NCBI GenBank assembly: GCA_964518995.1
Contig: CAZFJU010000138.1
Location: forward strand, 1-11,739
DNA from: ZC4RG20 sp964518995
GTDB taxonomy: Bacteria; Pseudomonadota; Gammaproteobacteria; Steroidobacterales; Rariloculaceae
Direction of reading: 5' to 3'
DNA length: 11,739 nucleotides
A program made the position numbers and the translations under genes. Shown here piece after piece: positions 8,037 to 11,739 of the stretch (its first letter is position 1; each line of letters starts with the position of its first letter). A model generated the notes under the pieces. It was not told the DNA's origin. It saw nothing but the letters and a program-made list of their open reading frames with translations, and searched no databases.

Positions 8037-8954
8037 CTACATCTCGCCCAACGGATCGCCGTGATATTCGGCGAGCTGTTCCCCGCTCACGACGAATACA
8101 CCCTCGCCGCCGCGCTCGAGCTCGATCCACGTGAGCGGCAGACGCGGGTGACGCGCCGCGAGCGCCTCCGCCTCGGCGCCGACCTCCACGATCAGCACGC
8201 CGCCAGGCACCAGCCGCACGACCGCGTCGCGCAGCAGACGCTCGGTCGGCTCGAGCCCCGTTTCCCCGCCGACCAGCGCGAGCTCGGGCTCGTGCCGATA
8301 CTCCGCCGGCAAGCGCTCGAAGACGTGCCGCGGCACGTACGGTGGGTTCGACATGATAACGCGGTAGCGCGCGGGCGTAGCAGGGAAGAGATCGGCGTCG
8401 TAAAAATGGACGCGCTCGGCAACGCCATGCCGCGCGGCGTTGCGCGCCGCGAGCGCGAGTGCTTCTGCGGAGACGTCCGTCGCATCGACATGCACGCCGG
8501 TGCAGTGCACGGCCGCGGCGATCGCGAGGCAACCGCTGCCCGTGCCGATGTCGAGCACGCGGTCCCCGGCTCGGAGCTCGACCCACGGCGCAAAGCACTG
8601 CTCGATGACCTCGGCGAGCGGCGAGCGCGGAATGAGCACCTGCTCATTCACCTCGAACGGCAAGCCCGCGAACCATGCCTCGCCGAGCAGATAGGCCAGC
8701 GGTTTCCGCTCGATGACGCGCCGCTCCGCGAGGTGCGCCGCGGCCTCCACGAGCGCTGGATCCGGCGCGGCCTCGAATGCCCCGTCGCGCCAGCCTTGCA
8801 AGTGACGGATCAGCCAGAACGCTTCGTCGCCGGCATTGTCGGTGCCGTGCCCAAAATAGACGTCGCCCTCGGCAAAATAATGCGCGAGCGCGTCGACCCA
8901 CGCTTCGTGGTCCGCGGCGGCAACGAGTGCTTCTCGCAAGGCTTCTTTCGTCAT
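8037..8954 (-). CDS. prmB: 50S ribosomal protein uL3 glutamine methyltransferase
   Basis: PrmB is an S-adenosylmethionine-dependent enzyme that N5-methylates a glutamine of ribosomal protein uL3 (L3). The 305-residue product carries the PrmB-specific N-terminal segment with YFGHGTDNAGDEA (residues 33-45), then KPLAYLLGEAWFAGLPFEV and VLIPRSPLAEVI. The SAM-binding motif I is DIGTGSGCLA at 135-144, and the catalytic NPPY tetrapeptide, which holds the substrate amide, is at 203-206. The GHGTDN segment and the position directly before aroC separate it from the release-factor methyltransferase PrmC. The ATG at 8954 (MTKEALREAL) was chosen; an in-frame ATG 27 codons upstream would add an Arg/Gly-rich tail not seen in the family and would run through the likely promoter. 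Confidence 0.95.
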   Translation of the reverse strand: MTKEALREALVAAADHEAWVDALAHYFAEGDVYFGHGTDNAGDEAFWLIRHLQGWRDGAFEAAPDPALVEAAAHLAERRVIERKPLAYLLGEAWFAGLPFEVNEQVLIPRSPLAEVIEQCFAPWVELRAGDRVLDIGTGSGCLAIAAAVHCTGVHVDATDVSAEALALAARNAARHGVAERVHFYDADLFPATPARYRVIMSNPPYVPRHVFERLPAEYRHEPELALVGGETGLEPTERLLRDAVVRLVPGGVLIVEVGAEAEALAARHPRLPLTWIELERGGEGVFVVSGEQLAEYHGDPLGEM

Positions 8955-8980
8955 CGGCCGCGCATGATAACCATTGTGCG

Positions 8981-9010
8981 ATAATCCGCCACGCGTGCCG
9001 GCGCCGCCAA
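8981..9010 (-). promoter_or_regulatory. Possible sigma-70 promoter of prmB-aroC
   Basis: On the minus strand TTGGCG (9010-9005) is followed after 18 bases by GATTAT (8986-8981), about 27 bases before the prmB ATG. The first half of the -35 and four of six -10 bases fit the sigma-70 consensus. It lies in the 121-base divergent spacer between prmB and the SCO gene. The match is modest. Confidence 0.3.
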
Positions 9011-9075
9011 CGGCCAGCCGGCGAGTCTGCCGCATGGAATCCGCGGCCCCACTATAGACACAGGGCTAAGGTGTA

Positions 9076-9712
9076 ATGCTGGGACCCTTCCTTCGAATAC
9101 TCGTGATCGGGCTCGTGCTGCTCGTTGCGGCAATGTTCGTCTTTCCACGCGCGAATCCGCCCGCGGAGCCCGCAAACGCCACCGTGCTGCCGAGCGCCAT
9201 GGCGCTGCCGGACTTCACACTCATCGACACCGAGGGCGAGGCCTTTACCAACGCCTCCCTCGAAGATCAGTTCAGCCTAATGTTCTTCGGCTTTACCCAT
9301 TGCCCGGACGTCTGCCCAATCACGCTGCAGGTGCTCGCCGGGGTGGTCGAGCGCATTCGCAGCGAGGCCCCGGACGAAGTGCCGGCCGTCGTCTTCGTGA
9401 GCGTCGACCCGTTTCGCGACACGCCGGAGCAGATTCGCGCCTACCTGCGCGGCTTCGACCCGGAGTTCGTCGGGGTCACCGCAGCGGATGCGCAGCTCGA
9501 GCCGCTGCTCCGGACGCTCGGCGTCGGTGTCGAGAAGCACGAGCATCACGGCGAGCAGTACAACGTCGCGCACTCGGGTGTCGTCTTCGTGATCGGCCCG
9601 CGAGCGGAATGGATCGCGCTCTCGAGCTCGCCGCATGTGCCGGACACGATCGCGGCGGATTTCCGCACGATTCGCGCCAATTATCTGCGCCAACCGCCGA
9701 CGATCGCCCCAC
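9076..9712 (+). CDS. SCO1/SenC family copper chaperone (3' end in gap)
   Basis: SCO proteins are membrane-anchored thioredoxin-fold proteins that deliver copper to, or reduce the thiols of, the CuA site of cytochrome oxidase. The 212 codons present show a single N-terminal membrane anchor (about residues 5-23) and then the SCO domain. FFGFTHCPDVCP holds the copper-binding Cys76 and Cys80. VSVDPFRDTPEQ follows at 108-119, and His166 in NVAHSG is the expected third copper ligand. A His-rich KHEHHGE loop at 154-160 is unusual. AAGG four bases before the ATG serves as ribosome binding site, and TATAGA at 9053-9058 could be a -10 box, without a clear -35. The coding frame runs into the N run at 9713, so the last residues and the stop are missing. 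No cytochrome oxidase genes are in the window. Confidence 0.92.
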
Positions 9713-9812
9713 NNNNNNNNNNNNNNNNNNNNNNNNNNNNNNNNNNNNNNNNNNNNNNNNNNNNNNNNNNNNNNNNNNNNNNNNNNNNNNNNNNNNNNNN
9801 NNNNNNNNNNNN
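9713..9812. other. Assembly gap of 100 N
   Basis: Exactly 100 undetermined bases, the usual placeholder for a scaffold gap, so the true length is unknown. It removes the end of the SCO gene and the first few codons of psd. A reading frame stays formally open through the N run, but this is not evidence of a fusion. Confidence 0.98.
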
Positions 9813-10652
9813 CATCCGTTCGTCGTCATGCAGCATCTGCTGCCGCAGGCGCTGCTCGGCCGCATCGTCTATCGCGCGGCGAGGAGCGAAGCGGAGTGGC
9901 TCAAGCGGCCGCTGATCCGCTGGTTTGCGAAGACCTACGACGTCGACCTCGGCGAAGCCGCCGAGCCCGACCTCGACAGCTACGCGAGCTTCAATGCGTT
10001 CTTCACGCGCGAGCTCAAAGCCGACGCCCGGCCGCTCGCCGGGGACGACTCGACCGTGGTCTCGCCGGTCGACGGCAGGCTGACGGAGTTCGGGGTCGCC
10101 CGAGAAGGCCAGCTGCTGCAGGCCAAAGGCTTCGAGTATCTGCTCGAGGAGCTGCTGCAGGAGGGTCCGGCCGACCCGCGTCTATTCGCAAACGGCGCCT
10201 TTGCGACGATCTACCTCGCGCCGTACGACTATCACCGCGTGCACATGCCGCTCGCCGGCAAGTTGACGGCCACGCGCTATATCCCGGGCCGGCGTTTCAG
10301 CGTGAATGCTGCGACGACCTGCGGCATCAAGAACCTGTTTTGCCGCAATGAGCGGGTCGTGTGCTGGTTCGATACCGAGCGCGGGCCGATGGCGCTCGTG
10401 CTGGTCGGTGCGTTGAACGTGTCGAGCATCAGCACGGCGCGCCGCGGCGAGATTCCGAGCGGCGCGCCAGCCTATTGGCCCGAGGATGAGCCGATCGCAT
10501 ACGAAAGGGGCGCGGAAATCGGCCGCTTCAATCTCGGCTCGACGGTAATCCTGCTGTTCCCGGAGCAGAGCGTCGATTGGAACGACAGGCTCGAGCCGGA
10601 GCTCAAGCTGCGGCTCGGCGAGCCGATCGGCCGCTGGCGCGATACGCCGTGA
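9813..10652 (+). CDS. psd: Phosphatidylserine decarboxylase proenzyme (5' end in gap)
   Basis: Psd makes phosphatidylethanolamine from phosphatidylserine at the inner membrane and uses a pyruvoyl cofactor made by self-cleavage. 279 codons are present. Numbered from the gap edge, the catalytic residues are all visible: Asp87 in SPVDGR, His141/His144 in YHRVHMP, and the LGST cleavage motif at 241-244, cut between Gly and Ser to give beta and alpha chains. SYASFNAFFTREL and NERVVCWFDTERGPMA are also typical. Compared with E. coli and Pseudomonas Psd, only about 5 to 12 N-terminal residues are missing. An ATG at 9828 (MQHLLPQ) is possible as the start but slightly short. The stop TGA overlaps the epmA GTG by three bases, so the two genes are translationally coupled. 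Confidence 0.96.
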   Translation, partial: HPFVVMQHLLPQALLGRIVYRAARSEAEWLKRPLIRWFAKTYDVDLGEAAEPDLDSYASFNAFFTRELKADARPLAGDDSTVVSPVDGRLTEFGVAREGQLLQAKGFEYLLEELLQEGPADPRLFANGAFATIYLAPYDYHRVHMPLAGKLTATRYIPGRRFSVNAATTCGIKNLFCRNERVVCWFDTERGPMALVLVGALNVSSISTARRGEIPSGAPAYWPEDEPIAYERGAEIGRFNLGSTVILLFPEQSVDWNDRLEPELKLRLGEPIGRWRDTP

Positions 10653-11602
10653 CGCTCGAGCGCGGCGCGGCGCGCGAGACGCTGCAAGCCCGCGCCGCGA
10701 CGCTCGCAAGAATGCGCAGCTTCTTCGCGGCGCGCGGCGTGCTCGAGGTCGAAACGCCGACGCTGTCACCGGCGGCGCCTACCGACCCAGCGCTCGACAG
10801 CATCGCGGCGCACGTCGAGCGGCTCGGCGGGGCGCGCTATCTGCATACCTCGCCCGAGTTCGCAATGAAGAGGCTGCTCGCGGCCGGGGTCGGCGACATC
10901 TATCAAGTGTGCCGGGTCTATCGCGACGGCGAGATCGGCCGCTGGCATCAGCCCGAGTTCACGATGCTGGAATGGTATCGGCTCGGTTTCGACGATCACC
11001 GTCTGATGGACGAGGTCGAAGCCCTGGCCCGGGACGCGGCGGCCGGCGCGGCCTCGGGCTGGCCGTCACACCGCCTGACTTACCGGCAGGCGTTCGAGCG
11101 CACTCTTGGCGTCGACCCGCTCGACGATGTCGATGCGGTCGCCGCAGCGGTACGCGCTCGCGGCATCGATATTCCGCCGGAGCTCGATGCGGACGGCCTG
11201 CTGGACCTCGCGATGGCTGTCGCGGTCATACCGGCGTTGCCGCCGGCGGCCTGGATCTTTGTCTACGACTATCCGGCGAGCCAGGCGGCGCTTGCCCGGT
11301 TGAAGCCCGGCGCGCCGCCGGTCGCGGCCCGGTTCGAGCTGTTCGCGCAAGGCGTGGAGCTTGCGAACGGCTACTGGGAGCTCACCGATGCCGTCGAGCA
11401 GCGGCGTCGCTTCGCGGCGGACCACGCCGTGCGCCGGCGCCGCAACCTGCCGGTGCTGCCGATCGACACGGCGCTCCTCGCCGCGCTCGAGCACGGCCTG
11501 CCCGACTGCGCCGGCGTCGCGCTCGGCTTCGACCGGCTGGTCGCGGTCGCGACCGGCGCGACGTCCGTTGCCGCGACTATGGCGCTCGCGCATCGCGAAT
11601 AG
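10649..11602 (+). CDS. epmA: Elongation factor P--(R)-beta-lysine ligase
   Basis: EpmA (PoxA, GenX, YjeA) is a truncated class II lysyl-tRNA synthetase-like enzyme that attaches (R)-beta-lysine to a conserved lysine of EF-P, which then relieves stalling at proline runs. The 317-residue product is family length. It has no anticodon-binding domain, which separates it from LysS. Signatures are RGVLEVETPTLS at 29-40, TSPE at 68-70 with the following MKRLL, motif 2 around residues 89-110 (RVYRDGEIGRWHQPEFTMLEWY), GVELANGYWELTDA at 235-248 and motif 3 GVALGFDR at 289-296. The start is a GTG whose last two bases belong to the psd TGA; a longer in-frame extension would only read through psd. Synteny of psd and epmA is also known in E. 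coli. The partner genes efp and epmB are not in this window. Confidence 0.95.
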   Translation: MTLERGAARETLQARAATLARMRSFFAARGVLEVETPTLSPAAPTDPALDSIAAHVERLGGARYLHTSPEFAMKRLLAAGVGDIYQVCRVYRDGEIGRWHQPEFTMLEWYRLGFDDHRLMDEVEALARDAAAGAASGWPSHRLTYRQAFERTLGVDPLDDVDAVAAAVRARGIDIPPELDADGLLDLAMAVAVIPALPPAAWIFVYDYPASQAALARLKPGAPPVAARFELFAQGVELANGYWELTDAVEQRRRFAADHAVRRRRNLPVLPIDTALLAALEHGLPDCAGVALGFDRLVAVATGATSVAATMALAHRE

Positions 11603-11627
11603 CGCAACGGCTAATAGCCCAACGGCT
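11598..11627. repeat. Tandem 15-base repeat at the epmA stop
   Basis: AATAGCGCAACGGCT (11598-11612) is followed directly by AATAGCCCAACGGCT (11613-11627), with one mismatch. The first unit contains the TAG stop of epmA. A duplication of the gene's last bases is the simplest explanation. There is no T-run and no hairpin that would make it a terminator. Confidence 0.7.
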
Positions 11628-11652
11628 ATCCGCTACGTGCCGGGACACGCGT

Positions 11653-11702
11653 AATTGGGCTCTGACCCCAATTAGTTAAGCAAATGGGCTCTGACCCGAA
11701 TG
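11653..11702 (+). repeat. Pair of GGGCTCTGACCC repeats downstream of epmA
   Basis: TGGGCTCTGACCC occurs at 11656-11668 and again at 11685-11697, 29 bases apart. The first copy is also palindromic: AATTGGG (11653-11659), seven loop bases, CCCAATT (11667-11673). The stretch is clearly more AT-rich than the genes to its left, with ATTAGTTAAGCAAAT between the copies. From memory, similar GGGGTCAGAGCCC palindromes are scattered in gammaproteobacterial genomes, often beside Y1-type (RAYT/REP-associated) transposase genes. No transposase lies in the window, so a mobile-element link is inference. Confidence 0.7.
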
Positions 11703-11716
11703 GCACTGACTTAAGC

Positions 11717-11734
11717 CGCTTCTGCTTGGAAGCG
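11717..11734. repeat. Short perfect hairpin at the right edge
   Basis: CGCTTC (11717-11722) and GAAGCG (11729-11734) form a perfect 6-base stem around the loop TGCTTG. It follows the sequence TGGCACTGACTTAAG (11701-11715). It may belong to a mobile-element end, a terminator or a gene that starts beyond the window; the edge prevents a decision. Confidence 0.4.
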
Positions 11735-11739
11735 ACCAG

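Noticed and set aside
6973..8598. A 541-codon open frame that looks like an N-terminally extended chorismate synthase or a fusion.
   Set aside because: The first 189 codons are an Arg/Ala-rich out-of-frame reading of prmB. Chorismate synthase begins normally at the ATG at 8031, next to the prmB stop.
6982..9000. Long plus-strand open frames opposite aroC and prmB (360 and 307 codons).
   Set aside because: They mirror the codon pattern of well-recognised genes on the other strand and show no family motifs.
8955..9035. Upstream ATG at 9035 as start of PrmB.
   Set aside because: The added 27 residues are not typical of PrmB and would cover the likely promoter; MTKEALREAL aligns better with known N-termini.
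9300..10652. A continuous frame across the N run that suggests a fusion of an upstream protein with psd.
   Set aside because: Frame continuity through N is meaningless, and the part before the gap is an out-of-frame reading of the SCO gene.
1..11739. CRISPR arrays, tRNA or rRNA genes, phage or toxin-antitoxin genes.
   Set aside because: I saw no regularly spaced repeats, cloverleaf sequences or recognisable proteins of these types; apart from the right edge the window is housekeeping genes.

Overview
This is a GC-rich bacterial window, almost certainly from a gammaproteobacterium. The strongest sign is the conserved block fimV-truA-accD-folC-dedD, supported by a prmB-aroC pair and by psd next to epmA. 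No marker identifies a genus. A run of exactly 100 N (9713-9812) shows that this is a draft scaffold, probably a metagenome or draft isolate assembly.

Layout. Bases 1-8954 are all read from the minus strand. In transcription order they are prmB (glutamine methyltransferase acting on ribosomal protein uL3), aroC (chorismate synthase), a 322-base spacer, fimV (large polar and pilus-assembly protein), truA (tRNA pseudouridine synthase), accD (acetyl-CoA carboxylase subunit), folC (folate polyglutamylation) and the first 56 codons of a DedD/SPOR-type cell-division protein, cut by the window edge. The spacing from fimV to dedD is short (9 to 62 bases), so a fimV-truA-accD-folC-dedD operon is likely. 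prmB and aroC are 5 bases apart and form their own pair.

From about 9000 the genes run on the plus strand: an SCO1/SenC-type copper chaperone (3' end lost in the N run), psd (phosphatidylserine decarboxylase, extreme 5' end lost in the N run) and epmA (EF-P lysine-lysyltransferase), whose GTG start overlaps the psd stop. After epmA the last 137 bases contain no gene but are rich in small repeats and are visibly less GC-rich.

Functionally the genes are housekeeping: translation quality (prmB, epmA, truA), aromatic, folate, fatty-acid and phospholipid biosynthesis (aroC, folC, accD, psd), copper delivery to respiratory oxidase (SCO), and envelope or polar organisation (fimV, dedD). I see no new multi-gene system. 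The points most worth a second look are a family of GGGCTCTGAC repeats (two copies after epmA and a diverged copy that includes the truA stop codon), the missing trpF between truA and accD, the His-rich loop in the SCO protein, and the very long acidic repeat region of FimV.
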